Below, piece by piece: positions 46,888 to 56,333 of a DNA stretch of 64,000 nt (within the stretch, counting starts at the first letter, position 1; every line of letters begins with the position of its first letter). The DNA lies in NCBI GenBank assembly GCA_030550585.1, contig JAUQPB010000002.1, positions 20,001 to 84,000 on the forward strand, in the 5' to 3' direction. This stretch comes from Thermoproteota archaeon. GTDB lineage: Archaea > Thermoproteota > Thermoprotei_A > Sulfolobales > Ignisphaeraceae. The translations under genes were made by a program, and so were the position numbers. The notes beneath the pieces are model-generated. The model ran no database searches and was not told where the DNA came from. It was given only the letters and a program-made list of their open reading frames with translations.

Positions 46888-49392
46888 ATGGAGTCTAAAA
46901 AACGTATAGCCATATATGTGGTAGTGATAATTGTTTTGGCTAGCATTACTATATATAGCTATTATTATCTAGTGAGAGAAAAAGATAAAGAGATAACTCC
47001 AAAGACATTACCAACAGAATCCATATCTCTAGTCACAGAAACAATACTTGTGGAGATTTCAACACCTACAACGAATACCATCAAAGAAGAGGAAGATATC
47101 ACAAAAACTACATTAACTACACCTACAACTTTTCCACAAGAAACGATAACCACAGTTATTAACCATACTACTAGTCAACCACCTTTATATCACCTATCGA
47201 CAGAAACCTTTCCACAGGAAAAGGGTTTAGCTATGAATATAATCTATTATCCCAAAACAGTTATTTCGTGTTACGAGAAAATCGAAGTAATGTTCAATAT
47301 ATCGAACCTAATGTACAGAAATCCATACAACTCAAGCGACATAGATGTTGTAGGATACATCTATACACCAAATAACGAGGTTATCAAAATTCCAGCGTTC
47401 TACACAAGGAACTACACGATTCAAAGTATGGGATCGAGGGAACATATAGTTTTATTCAATACGCCACCTCTCTGGGCATTACGTTTTACACCAAAAGTCT
47501 CTGGAGAATATAGGGTAGTTATAGAGGCTAGAAACAGTAGTGGGGTAAAAATTTCGAGTGAAGAGCTGAAGATACAGGTTTCTGAATGTAGAAACAAAAG
47601 AGGATTCATATCAATTGATGAATCAAAGAAATTCTTGGTGTTTGAAGACGGATCTTCAGAAATAATGCTAGGCATAAACTTAGCTTGGCCTCCAAACAAA
47701 CTTGAGGCTATATCCTTCTATAGCTCATGGTTCAAAAGACTTAAAGAACTAGGTGTTAAGGTTGTACGCATAGGTCTTGTTCCATGGTCTCTAAATCTAG
47801 AATGGAGTAATTTGAATCGCTATAGTTTAGCAGATGCAGCAAGAATAGATGAAATCATCAGATTGGCAGAAGAACATGATATCTACATAATATTTGTGTT
47901 TATGTGGCATAACGAACTTGCAGATGATTGGGGAAACAATCCATATAATGCTTTAAGAGGAGGGCCTATAAAGAATCCTGAAGAATTTTGGAGTAATCCC
48001 ATAGCCATAGATATATTCAAGAATAAGGTGAGGTACATAATCGCTAGATGGGGTTATTCGCCACATATACTTGCATGGGAATTAGTCAATGAAGCTGATC
48101 TAACATCAAACTTCTTTAGCATTAGAGATGCTTTTGTTAATTGGGTTAAAGAGATAAGTAGTTATGTAAAGTTACTTGATCCCTATAAACGACCTGTAAC
48201 TGTAAATCTTGCAGACTATAACTCAGAACCAAGAGTATGGAACATAGAGAGTATAGATTTGATAACAGTCCATAGATATGGACCCACAGGGTTTAAGGAT
48301 ATAGGATCCTCAATACCAAGTATAATAGATTCTCTATGGAATACCTATAGAAAGCCTGTAGTGATAACAGAGTTTGGTGTAGATTATAGATGGATAGGGA
48401 TGCAGGGATTTACCGGAATTCCGTATTGGGCTATAGATAGAGAAGGTATAGGTCTTCATGAAGGATTATGGAGTTCCACTTTATCAGGATCTCCTATATC
48501 GGCCATGAGCTGGTGGTGGGATACACAAATAGAGAGATACAACCTGTTCTATCACTTTAAAGCTTTATCTGAATTCCTAAAAGGTGTTGACCCAGTAAAA
48601 GGAAGACTAAGTAGATTAAATGTATATGTAGAATCAGCTTCAACTATCGAAGGCAATACAACTTCCTTAATACTTTATCCAAGTGCTGGATGGATCTGGG
48701 TTTCACCAGTAAAACAGAACATCTACACTATACACCCTAACGGAAAGATAGAGGGTGATACATCGCTACTTAGTGGCTTTGTGTACGGTAAAGGACATAA
48801 CCAGCGGACTCTGAATCCCATATTCATAGTTACGTTTCTCGATAGAGGTAGAATGATCTTGAATGTAAATTCTGTAGGAAGAGGATCAGCAGTAGTATCG
48901 ATATATGTCAATAACACAAAGATAGAGGAGAAAGTGTTACCCGATATAGATGGTAAAAGTGATGAAGATGCTAATGAGTATAATATCGACATTACAATAG
49001 ATTTTGAACCTGGCACATATGAGATTAGAATAGATAATGAAGGTACAGATTGGTATACATGGAACTACATAGTATTCGAAAACACTATATACGCTTCAGC
49101 AAAGGTGCAGGCAATAGGTTTAGGTAATAAGAGTTTTGCAATAATGTGGATAAGGAATACAGACTTTAACTGGTGGAATTATGCAGTATTAAACAAATCA
49201 CCTATACCTCTAAAGAATGTAGTGATTTCAGTAGAAGGTTTAGAAGATGGTATGTATGTAGTTGAGTTTTGGGATACATTTAGAGGAGAAGTAGTAGAAA
49301 GTAAAGAGGTAATGGTTACTCAAGGAAAAGCACGCATATCAATAGATAGTTTAGAGAAGGATCTAGCTTTAAAGATGTATAAAACAGAGTAA
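46888..49392 (+). CDS. secreted GH5-like glycoside hydrolase with DUF5060-like N domain
   Basis: An 834-residue protein: N-terminal signal anchor (IYVVVIIVLASITIYSYYYL), a Thr/Ser-rich linker, a DUF5060-like beta domain (residues about 110-230), then a clan GH-A TIM barrel with acid/base glutamate in WELVNEAD and nucleophile glutamate in VITEFGVDY. C-terminal beta-rich domains follow. It probably degrades an extracellular beta-glycan; substrate is unknown. It lies in the island as separate cargo. Confidence 0.88.
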   Translation: MESKKRIAIYVVVIIVLASITIYSYYYLVREKDKEITPKTLPTESISLVTETILVEISTPTTNTIKEEEDITKTTLTTPTTFPQETITTVINHTTSQPPLYHLSTETFPQEKGLAMNIIYYPKTVISCYEKIEVMFNISNLMYRNPYNSSDIDVVGYIYTPNNEVIKIPAFYTRNYTIQSMGSREHIVLFNTPPLWALRFTPKVSGEYRVVIEARNSSGVKISSEELKIQVSECRNKRGFISIDESKKFLVFEDGSSEIMLGINLAWPPNKLEAISFYSSWFKRLKELGVKVVRIGLVPWSLNLEWSNLNRYSLADAARIDEIIRLAEEHDIYIIFVFMWHNELADDWGNNPYNALRGGPIKNPEEFWSNPIAIDIFKNKVRYIIARWGYSPHILAWELVNEADLTSNFFSIRDAFVNWVKEISSYVKLLDPYKRPVTVNLADYNSEPRVWNIESIDLITVHRYGPTGFKDIGSSIPSIIDSLWNTYRKPVVITEFGVDYRWIGMQGFTGIPYWAIDREGIGLHEGLWSSTLSGSPISAMSWWWDTQIERYNLFYHFKALSEFLKGVDPVKGRLSRLNVYVESASTIEGNTTSLILYPSAGWIWVSPVKQNIYTIHPNGKIEGDTSLLSGFVYGKGHNQRTLNPIFIVTFLDRGRMILNVNSVGRGSAVVSIYVNNTKIEEKVLPDIDGKSDEDANEYNIDITIDFEPGTYEIRIDNEGTDWYTWNYIVFENTIYASAKVQAIGLGNKSFAIMWIRNTDFNWWNYAVLNKSPIPLKNVVISVEGLEDGMYVVEFWDTFRGEVVESKEVMVTQGKARISIDSLEKDLALKMYKTE

Positions 49393-49674
49393 ATATAGAA
49401 TACAAAGCAGATACCAATGTTTCAACACTTTTATTATCTATTTTGTTTGTATTCACAATATCTCTACATAATATTACAATATTGAACTCTATAGATGGTC
49501 GGATACCAATAGATATATTTAATAAGGCTCTCTACATGTATAGTTTATGTTACATTTATCAAAATCATTAATTAGGTGATTTATAGAATATGAATAGGGT
49601 GTATCTATTTCCTAACTTCTGTGAAGAACAATCATAACCTCGGAGAACCCGAGATTGTTGAAAAACGCTGAGAG
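49393..49674. other. intergenic region with a hairpin, no gene seen
   Basis: About 280 bases between convergent genes. A small hairpin (ACCTCGG/CCGAG near 49637-49656) could help end the ABC cassette transcript. Nothing else is supported. Confidence 0.4.
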
Positions 49675-50322
49675 TTAAGCAGAGCGTTTCTTGTACATGT
49701 AGGAGTAGTTTGTTAAGTCTATAACCTTAGATGTATCCGTTTTGTATCGGTGTTCTTGTCTTAATGTTATAATTACATGTAAACCCATCTTGCTTAAATT
49801 CTCGAGAATTTCAGGGAATATGTATTCTGATGCATATTCGTCAAGATAGTTAAGAGGATCATCTATTATGGTTATAGGGGCTTTTACTAGTAAAGTGGTA
49901 ACCAACATTACTCTTCTCCTTTGCCCCATTGAGAGTTCTCTTAATCTAGCTTTTTGAGCATGGGTAAGACTGACTATCTCCAGCGCTTTTTCAGCCTCGC
50001 TTCTTTCCACGGGTTTCATGTACATGTATGGAACCAGCCTTAAGTAGTCAATAACCCTCAACTCTAGGGGCAAATCCACGTCCTCGGGAACGTAGTATAT
50101 GTCTTTCCTATGTTTTGTTATGTCAACTCCGTTAAAGGTGATCTTACCTCGTAAAGGAGGTAGAAGAGTTGCAAGCGTTCTTGCAAGTGTGGTTTTACCA
50201 ACACCGTTGGGACCAACAAAGATCAGAATATCATTCGCGTTAACGCTAAAGTTTAATACCCCAATAACCGGAATCTTACCATATCCGCATACTAGATCAG
50301 TTGCTTGTAACATGTTCATCAC
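49675..50322 (-). CDS. ABC transporter ATP-binding protein
   Basis: A 215-residue ATPase with Walker A GPNGVGKTT, signature LSMGQRRR, and Walker B ITIIDDPLNYLDEY. The usual catalytic glutamate after Walker B is aspartate here. It overlaps the next upstream gene (M50-like) and forms one operon with it and the permease. Export of a small peptide is inferred, not shown. Confidence 0.9.
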   Translation of the reverse strand: MMNMLQATDLVCGYGKIPVIGVLNFSVNANDILIFVGPNGVGKTTLARTLATLLPPLRGKITFNGVDITKHRKDIYYVPEDVDLPLELRVIDYLRLVPYMYMKPVERSEAEKALEIVSLTHAQKARLRELSMGQRRRVMLVTTLLVKAPITIIDDPLNYLDEYASEYIFPEILENLSKMGLHVIITLRQEHRYKTDTSKVIDLTNYSYMYKKRSA

Positions 50323-50788
50323 CCATCAATCCCAATATACCACTTAAATCGAATACAATGTTGATTGACTGAAGTAGAAGAGGTATAAGAGCAAGGAAGT
50401 ATTCTGGATAGTACTTCAACACTATTAACCCAATCATGGACGGAACTAGAGGCCCTGAAACTGTTGCTAAATACAATCTCTCCAGGGGTACATAATCTAG
50501 GGGCTCTAATCGTATCATATGGTTGCTGAGCATAACAGATACATCGATGTCTAGTATCGCGAAATGAACAAGCTCGTGTAGGAGCGTTCCTGCAATAAAC
50601 AATGCTATTATGGCAATTGACGATAATATAAAGCTTAACCCTAAGTCAAGTGATGCCCATGTCATCATAATAGAGCCTATTGTGCAAGTCAATGCAAGGA
50701 GAATAGTTGGCTTACTTACGAGTAGGTGTTTTAGAATTAAGCTTACAAATAGACTGTATTTTCTTTTCTTTACAACTGCTTTAGCCAT
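50297..50788 (-). CDS. M50/DUF3267-like membrane metalloprotease
   Basis: A 163-residue membrane protein with about four helices and the zinc motif HELVH within GTLLHELVHFAILD. A C-terminal NIVFDLSGILGLMGDEH segment may supply the third ligand as in site-2 protease relatives. It overlaps both neighbours, implying tight co-expression with the ABC ATPase and permease. Confidence 0.78.
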   Translation of the reverse strand: MAKAVVKKRKYSLFVSLILKHLLVSKPTILLALTCTIGSIMMTWASLDLGLSFILSSIAIIALFIAGTLLHELVHFAILDIDVSVMLSNHMIRLEPLDYVPLERLYLATVSGPLVPSMIGLIVLKYYPEYFLALIPLLLQSINIVFDLSGILGLMGDEHVTSN

Positions 50789-52167
50789 GGAATCACCTTG
50801 TATCTTATAAAATATCCAACCTTAACAGGCAAATCGTAAAATAAAATAGAGATGATGAACACCGATATGGTGTATGCAACAGCCATCGTGGTAAGATAAT
50901 TTTGTACTATTTTTTGTACTATTATCCGCCCCATGAGCGTGCCCACGATAAGGTAAAACATAAAACACTTAATAATCTCAAAGTCTTTTTCAACTCTATT
51001 AAGCGTGAACATTCCTGCTAGCAATCCTGTAGTTAAAATGAGTATGGGAACACCTTCTAGCTCGATTAAGCCAAAAACGTGGAGAACGCTGTATATGACT
51101 AATGCATATAACCAACCAAATGAGAAAACAGAAATAACGTTCAATACCCTTGTAGAAAACCTTGTATTCGTAAGGAATTTAACGTAATGCATGTATGAAT
51201 CAATGTACCTATCCACGACATTTAACAATGGAGGAACTACGAACATAGCTAGACTCCCGAAAAGACTGCCGAGCATCAATGCAAGTAGTGTTTCCTCGTC
51301 AAAACCTAAATCACGAACATTGGTTGTTACACCTCCTACGCTTATAGATAGTATTACCTTCTCCCCAAGTGCGAGCTTCCCGAGAGCTATGAGTAGAAAT
51401 AGAAACGCAGTAGTTGCGAGTATGTATGGACTGAATGATGCGTATCCAAGGCTTCTTAACACTTCAACTTTTGGAATTTTACTCATGAAAAGGTCGGTTA
51501 GTATCTTAATCAGTACTGGTGAAATCGAGTAAGCGATCAACACCAAAAGTAAACTCAAAGGTATCGAGATTACCATGCTAATGCCCAGTATTATTATCGA
51601 TAATAGTGATGACACGGTTGCTGTAATCCTTATGTTATGCCAGGACGCTATCAAGAATCCAAGGAGAAGTATGTATGTTGTGAAGAATATGTACATATTC
51701 AATGGGAGCTTCAGAACATGGATGTTTAACACGAACAGAAGTGAAAGAGGAAGAATCAACAACATGTAGTTGAACACGGAAAATAGAAGACTAACATCTT
51801 GTACCTTAGCGATGGGGTGCTGGTACAACTTAAGCTTTTTAAAAGAATTAAACCTGTTGATATATAGAAATCCTACTAACAGGAAGAGGAATATGCTGAA
51901 CGTGATGTAACCACTAATTATTCTCAATCTATGGGTAATGTCTAATTCTGTCAGGATGTCTAAGTACTTAGTGAGCTCTTTTCGTATATATAGCTCGTTA
52001 GCAATGAAGGAAAATATGATACTTAGCGGAAATAAGTAATCTTGTATTACGAGTAAAAAGTAACATCTAAAAAGGAAAAATATTGGGAGAAAAATATAAA
52101 AAATCTTCTTACATTTATTCATATTCGACATTACCTGCACTTGCAATTTAGAGTAACGAAGAGCCAT
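50770..52167 (-). CDS. polytopic membrane protein, probable ABC permease
   Basis: A 465-residue protein with about eleven hydrophobic helices and one basic loop. It sits between the Cys-rich small protein and the peptidase/ATPase, all overlapping. Permease role is inferred from context. Confidence 0.75.
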   Translation of the reverse strand: MALRYSKLQVQVMSNMNKCKKIFYIFLPIFFLFRCYFLLVIQDYLFPLSIIFSFIANELYIRKELTKYLDILTELDITHRLRIISGYITFSIFLFLLVGFLYINRFNSFKKLKLYQHPIAKVQDVSLLFSVFNYMLLILPLSLLFVLNIHVLKLPLNMYIFFTTYILLLGFLIASWHNIRITATVSSLLSIIILGISMVISIPLSLLLVLIAYSISPVLIKILTDLFMSKIPKVEVLRSLGYASFSPYILATTAFLFLLIALGKLALGEKVILSISVGGVTTNVRDLGFDEETLLALMLGSLFGSLAMFVVPPLLNVVDRYIDSYMHYVKFLTNTRFSTRVLNVISVFSFGWLYALVIYSVLHVFGLIELEGVPILILTTGLLAGMFTLNRVEKDFEIIKCFMFYLIVGTLMGRIIVQKIVQNYLTTMAVAYTISVFIISILFYDLPVKVGYFIRYKVIPWLKQL

Positions 52168-52583
52168 GAAATAGAAACACTACACTCTTCGACGTCACCT
52201 TTGCATGTAAGTAAAGGACAGGCTAAACCACAAGTTGCTAGATACACAGCGATGAACACTGCAGCTAGTATCACAATGGTGATTAATACTCCGTAGAGAA
52301 ACAACCTAGTTTTATAGCTTTTACTCGATTGCTTCTTGTGTATTGAGTAAGTAGTTAGAAGCGCTGAAAGTGTGGATAGTGGTATTATAGTGTGGGGGTT
52401 TCCGTGGTAGGAAACAACACAACTGTTGTTCTCGCAATAACTCCCGCTTATATTTATCAGGGGGATTCCCAGCCCGATGATTGATAATAAGACTGACGCA
52501 AGGAAGACTACTTGAGCTATTAAAACTGTTAACATCAAAGTTGTTGCCACGTAATACAGTCCCAGTATTACATGCCTTTTCAT
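52131..52583 (-). CDS. small membrane protein with Cys-rich C terminus (candidate peptide precursor)
   Basis: A 150-residue protein with three hydrophobic segments and a C-terminal region holding six cysteines (CGLACPLLTCKGDVEECS ... NCKCR). It is the first gene of the overlapping cassette. A processed C-terminal peptide, as in halocin-like systems, is one possibility; a plain membrane subunit is another. Confidence 0.65.
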   Translation of the reverse strand: MKRHVILGLYYVATTLMLTVLIAQVVFLASVLLSIIGLGIPLINISGSYCENNSCVVSYHGNPHTIIPLSTLSALLTTYSIHKKQSSKSYKTRLFLYGVLITIVILAAVFIAVYLATCGLACPLLTCKGDVEECSVSISWLFVTLNCKCR

Positions 52584-53161
52584 AACCTGCTCTCACCTAC
52601 TGTTAAAATCTCATGTATGAAATAGTTAAAAAATCTTTATGAACGTAGAGTGATCATGAATGTGTATGTTCAACTACATATGCTTAAAATTCGTCTCTTT
52701 TCGCAACTTGTGGTCTACCATAAGGTTGTAGAACTTTCTCCGAAAGCCTTCAGGCTGTCTTTAGCGGTCTTGAGCTTCTCTCTGCTCGTTGATTTTGCTT
52801 TCTCCAGGGTACTGCTTGAGAACTCTGGCTAGGTGCTTGGGGACGCTCTTAGGATTTTTGCTGTTTTGCGGTAGGCTTTCTCCTGCTTCCTTAGCTTCAC
52901 AATGTATTTCTCCTTCTTTCTCAAGGAGTAGAATAACGTTTTCGGACACTTTTACTATCTGATTACTGTCTTACTGTTACTTATCACGTTATTTTACTAT
53001 TTATTGCTATTGCTCCTGTTGATTTATCCATCCTCTGCAACTCTATTCTGCTACTCTGCGAACAGAAAAACCATCCATGTAAAACACTCTCCTCACATAA
53101 AACCCTGTATCCTGTGTTTTGCATGATTGGTAACATGTCTTCATCATGAATCAGCTAGTTT
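52584..53161. other. region without a clear gene
   Basis: About 580 bases. Short frames on the minus strand between 52640 and 52950 are rich in Lys/Glu and contain stops; I do not recognise them. It may hold a decayed gene. No RNA gene or clear promoter was seen. Confidence 0.4.
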
Positions 53162-53749
53162 ATGTCTAGACGATTAATCCATGGAATCCTCGGTTTACCC
53201 AACTCGCCTAAGTTCCTTAAGCTGTATCAATTTCACTTTCAATTCTTTCCATTATATTCAACGAAAACAATATCAAATAAAGTTACTATATTACTAGCTA
53301 TATTTAAATTTAATGGGAAATGGTATGCAATTACATCAAGTTTTACAGCTGGAACCATACTATGGGAGATAGAGGATCCTACATCAACGGTTTTTACCTA
53401 TGTTAAAACAATATTCGAGAAAGGTCGTGAAAATCCCTGCATATATCCTGTTACTACATCTAATGGCGAAATAAGGTTCATGATGTCATTGGCCACAGAT
53501 ACAGAATTTGGTAGTCGTCATAAAATCTATGTATTTGACACACACTTCAACCTTTTGGAGGAATACGACATCATTACATATAGAGTTTAGTCAGCAGGAC
53601 AATCATTTTACCTAGATCCATGGTACATCTACATAAATCAAGATCAATCTCCCACAAGAACTTTTCAAAACTCAGGTATATGGCCTGGAGCATATATAGA
53701 GATATATAGACTTAAGACAAACTATAGATACTACATTGAGGAGAAATAG
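53162..53749 (+). pseudogene. degenerate ORF with in-frame stop
   Basis: The frame encodes 142 residues to a TAG at 53588 and then continues open in the same frame for another ~52 residues (SAGQSFYLDPWYIYINQ ...) to a stop at 53747. The composition (TSSFTAGTILWEIEDP, KIYVFDTHF) is beta-rich like an extracellular or beta-propeller protein, but I recognise no family. Confidence 0.6.
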
Positions 53750-53819
53750 AATCCTACAGATCAGTCTCAGCGATATAATTGATACTTTAGTAAAATATAG
53801 TTGAATGTAGTTCTATTGC

Positions 53820-53980
53820 TGGAGCCGCCGGCGGGATTTGAACCCGCGACCACCGGCTTACAAGGCTTGTTCATATATATGTTGATTTGCATGAGCGATA
53901 TTTGTTGCATGCAATATCTAGTTGCAGATGTATTTGTTTTATGTCAAAGATTCTCTGATAAGCTTTTCGATGTATCTGGG
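53820..53980 (-). repeat. 161-bp inverted repeat, left arm (tRNA-Thr 3' half plus integrase tail)
   Basis: Complementary to 56292-56452 over 161 bases with a single mismatch. The arm contains the 3' half of tRNA-Thr in minus orientation (53820-53866) and a copy of the last codons of the integrase gene. At the mismatched base it agrees with the intact tRNA-Thr. Confidence 0.93.
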
Positions 53981-54052
53981 CTGTTTTCTTCTTGATGTTT
54001 TTAGGAAATGTTTATAAGCGTTGTTTCTATTAATGTTTATTAAGGTAATTCA

Positions 54053-54350
54053 TGTCTGAAAAGTTGCTGAGACCCTACTCGTTTCGGGTAGACCTTTGAA
54101 GAGCACTAGCTTCTACTGGAGGAAGAAGATAGCGGATTACCAGTCCACTTTGAACAAGTACGAGTTAAAGACCTCTAGGAGGCTTAGGAGAATGTACAAA
54201 AAATGGAGAAAACAGATCAGGAACTACGTAAACTGGGTTGTGAGGAGCGCTATGGAGTGGTTGTACTGGAGAAGAGTATCAAGAGTGGTAGTTGGCCATC
54301 CAAAGTACATAGCTCAAAACAGCAGTAAAAGCTCCAAGATCACCAGATGA
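54053..54350 (+). pseudogene. tnpB: TnpB (IS605 OrfB) remnant
   Basis: An 84-residue frame contains LRRMYKKWRKQIRNYVNWVV and VSRVVVGHPKYIAQNS, which match the central part of TnpB proteins. The catalytic and zinc regions are missing, and the N-terminal MSEKLLRPYSFRVDL ends at a stop just before it. It looks like an internally deleted transposon gene. Confidence 0.78.
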
Positions 54351-54402
54351 GAACCATAACACTTATTAACTCGCTAAGTATGTAGGATACCGAGGTGGGA
54401 AC

Positions 54403-54729
54403 ATGGAGGAGGTATCCAATAACTCATCAAATATTGATGAAGTCGAGGAGATTATTAGAGACGCTACTGGAGCATTCTATAGATTTTTGGACTATATCAT
54501 GAATCCTGAAAACTATTCTATAGATAGTATAGAGTACAAGTTTAGTGATGTAATCGAAAAGGCGAGAGCCGTTGCGAGTAAGTTAAGAAGTAGAGGCAGA
54601 GATGATGAAGCTTCTCGTATATCAGCAGTAATCGAAGCACTTAAATATCTACGCAGTATGGCTCGCTCAGTAGCTAGCAAACATCAAACTACTTATTCAG
54701 ATCGAGAGAGACAGAAAGTGTCTATATAA
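54403..54729 (+). CDS. small helical protein of the element
   Basis: A 108-residue protein starting at ATG 54403 after GAGGTGGGAAC, a good ribosome-binding context. It is acidic and helical. No family is recognised. It lies upstream of the integrase on the same strand. Confidence 0.6.
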   Translation: MEEVSNNSSNIDEVEEIIRDATGAFYRFLDYIMNPENYSIDSIEYKFSDVIEKARAVASKLRSRGRDDEASRISAVIEALKYLRSMARSVASKHQTTYSDRERQKVSI

Positions 54730-54905
54730 TTTCTATTATAAATTTTTTTCAAGATACTGTGGTCGAGAACATCTGTAGCTCTTCCTCAGTTGGTAGCACA
54801 TGTAGTGTTAGCCTTTTCCTCCCCCGGTTTTCAATATGCCTGCCCCAGTAGGGGCGTTCACGAGGAAATCTGCTTCAGCACTCTATAGATCCTGGTAAAG
54901 AGACG

Positions 54906-55064
54906 TTGCCAAAGGTTCTCGCGAGGATCATTAAAGAAAGATACGGAAAAGATATCGATGAAGAAAAACTGGTAGAGATCTTAAGAGGACTCGAGCTAGC
55001 AAAGATCATATACATTGATAGAAGATACTATAAAGCTAGACTCGATAAATCGCTGATGACATGA
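54906..55064 (+). CDS. short ORF directly upstream of the integrase
   Basis: 52 codons from TTG 54906 with a stop abutting the integrase GTG. Coding-like composition (LPKVLARIIKERYG, YIDRRYYKARLDK) suggests a small DNA-binding or accessory protein. Too short for the ORF track; no homologue recognised. Confidence 0.5.
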   Translation: MPKVLARIIKERYGKDIDEEKLVEILRGLELAKIIYIDRRYYKARLDKSLMT

Positions 55065-56333
55065 GTGTGTGGTTTGTGGTTCAAGGATCTCGATCTATCT
55101 AAGATCTCTGATGATGCTCGCTACAAGTTGTTCGAATACATTGTGAACGTTAAGAAGCTCAAATCATCTGATCTCTCTATCTCGTATTCGACGTTTAGCA
55201 GGGTTAGGAATAGAAAGATACCTGTATCAGATTCACTACTCATAAAGATACTTCAGCACATAACACCCGAAGAATTTGCAAAGCTGGTGTCGGCTGGAGA
55301 GAGGCTTAGAGCTCTAGGTATAGTTAAAGAGGATGGATCTATAGACTACTCACTAGCGCTAGAATTTGTAAAGCTCATACTAAGAGACGAGTACCTGAAA
55401 AACCTAGTGCTGAGGTTCGTTGTCCAAGAGTTTAAAGAAGATATTAGGAAAATGCTTGGAGTGAGTTTCGCAGGCATAAAGCTTGAGTGGAGTGAAGACT
55501 TCGAGAACTTTCTATCAGAGAGAAAGAAGCGTAGAAAGGTAAGAGACCCAGAGACCATAAACTACTACAGAAACCTATTCAAGAAACACCTAGAGGGGAA
55601 AGAACTATCAGAAGAACTAGTAGAATACGTAGCTAACCACAGAAACGGGTGGCTTAGGAACGTATTCAGACACTATATACAGTACCTATACCACAGGAGA
55701 AGAATTCCCCCAGAAACATTTGGCTGGATAATGGAGGTAGTCCCCTCAAGAGGGTACAAACTAGATGTAAGACCCTACCAAATCTCCATAGAAGATGTTA
55801 GAAAGACCCTAGAGTTCTTGAAGGAGAACCACAAACTGTACTACACAGTATACAGAACAATGCTAGAATCAGGAGCAAGATTCGAACACATACTGGAGAT
55901 GATAAGGACATGGAACCCTAATGAAGTAGTGGTCATAGAGTCCATAGATCTGGAGACGGAGAGGTTAGTGTGCTTCGAGGATAGGGGGTTCTGCAGATAC
56001 TACCTAGGGCTGAGAGGTCACCAGAAACCGTGTGAATGGATATACATGTCTAGAGGTACTATAGAGCTCTTGAAAACACTAGCACCCAAAGATATTGATA
56101 GGAATAGTGTTAGAAGGTATGCCAAGAGGCATAACCTAACCCTACCGAAGATGTTTAGGAAAGTCTCATGGAGGATAATGGTTCAGACCATGCCTAAGGA
56201 GGTAGCGAGGTTTATCCAGAGCAGATTCGGAGAACTAAAGACAAGCGAAGCGAGGTACGAAGACCTACTAACAGAAGCAGACAAACACTACCCCAGATAC
56301 ATCGAAAAGCTTATCAGAGAATCTTTGACATAA
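55065..56333 (+). CDS. int: archaeal tyrosine integrase (SSV/pNOB8-type)
   Basis: A 422-residue recombinase, full length. The C-terminal catalytic domain has the Arg I region LESGARFEHILEM, a WRIMVQTMPKEVARFIQSRFG segment, and the nucleophile tyrosine in SEARYEDL. GTG start. The stop is about 70 bases before the tRNA-Thr 3'-half repeat. The gene is not split, as in pNOB8-type integration, so the enzyme could still be active. Confidence 0.9.
   Translation: MCGLWFKDLDLSKISDDARYKLFEYIVNVKKLKSSDLSISYSTFSRVRNRKIPVSDSLLIKILQHITPEEFAKLVSAGERLRALGIVKEDGSIDYSLALEFVKLILRDEYLKNLVLRFVVQEFKEDIRKMLGVSFAGIKLEWSEDFENFLSERKKRRKVRDPETINYYRNLFKKHLEGKELSEELVEYVANHRNGWLRNVFRHYIQYLYHRRRIPPETFGWIMEVVPSRGYKLDVRPYQISIEDVRKTLEFLKENHKLYYTVYRTMLESGARFEHILEMIRTWNPNEVVVIESIDLETERLVCFEDRGFCRYYLGLRGHQKPCEWIYMSRGTIELLKTLAPKDIDRNSVRRYAKRHNLTLPKMFRKVSWRIMVQTMPKEVARFIQSRFGELKTSEARYEDLLTEADKHYPRYIEKLIRESLT

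Noticed and set aside
52761-52949. 62-residue minus-strand ORF
   Set aside because: No start context, no recognisable features, and the neighbouring frames are equally open; not supported as a gene.
53801-53995. ORF with EPPAGFEPATTGLQG, and its twin at 56268-56453
   Set aside because: They are antisense readings of the tRNA-Thr 3' half and integrase tail in the inverted repeat. The same phrase also appears across the intact tRNA-Thr.
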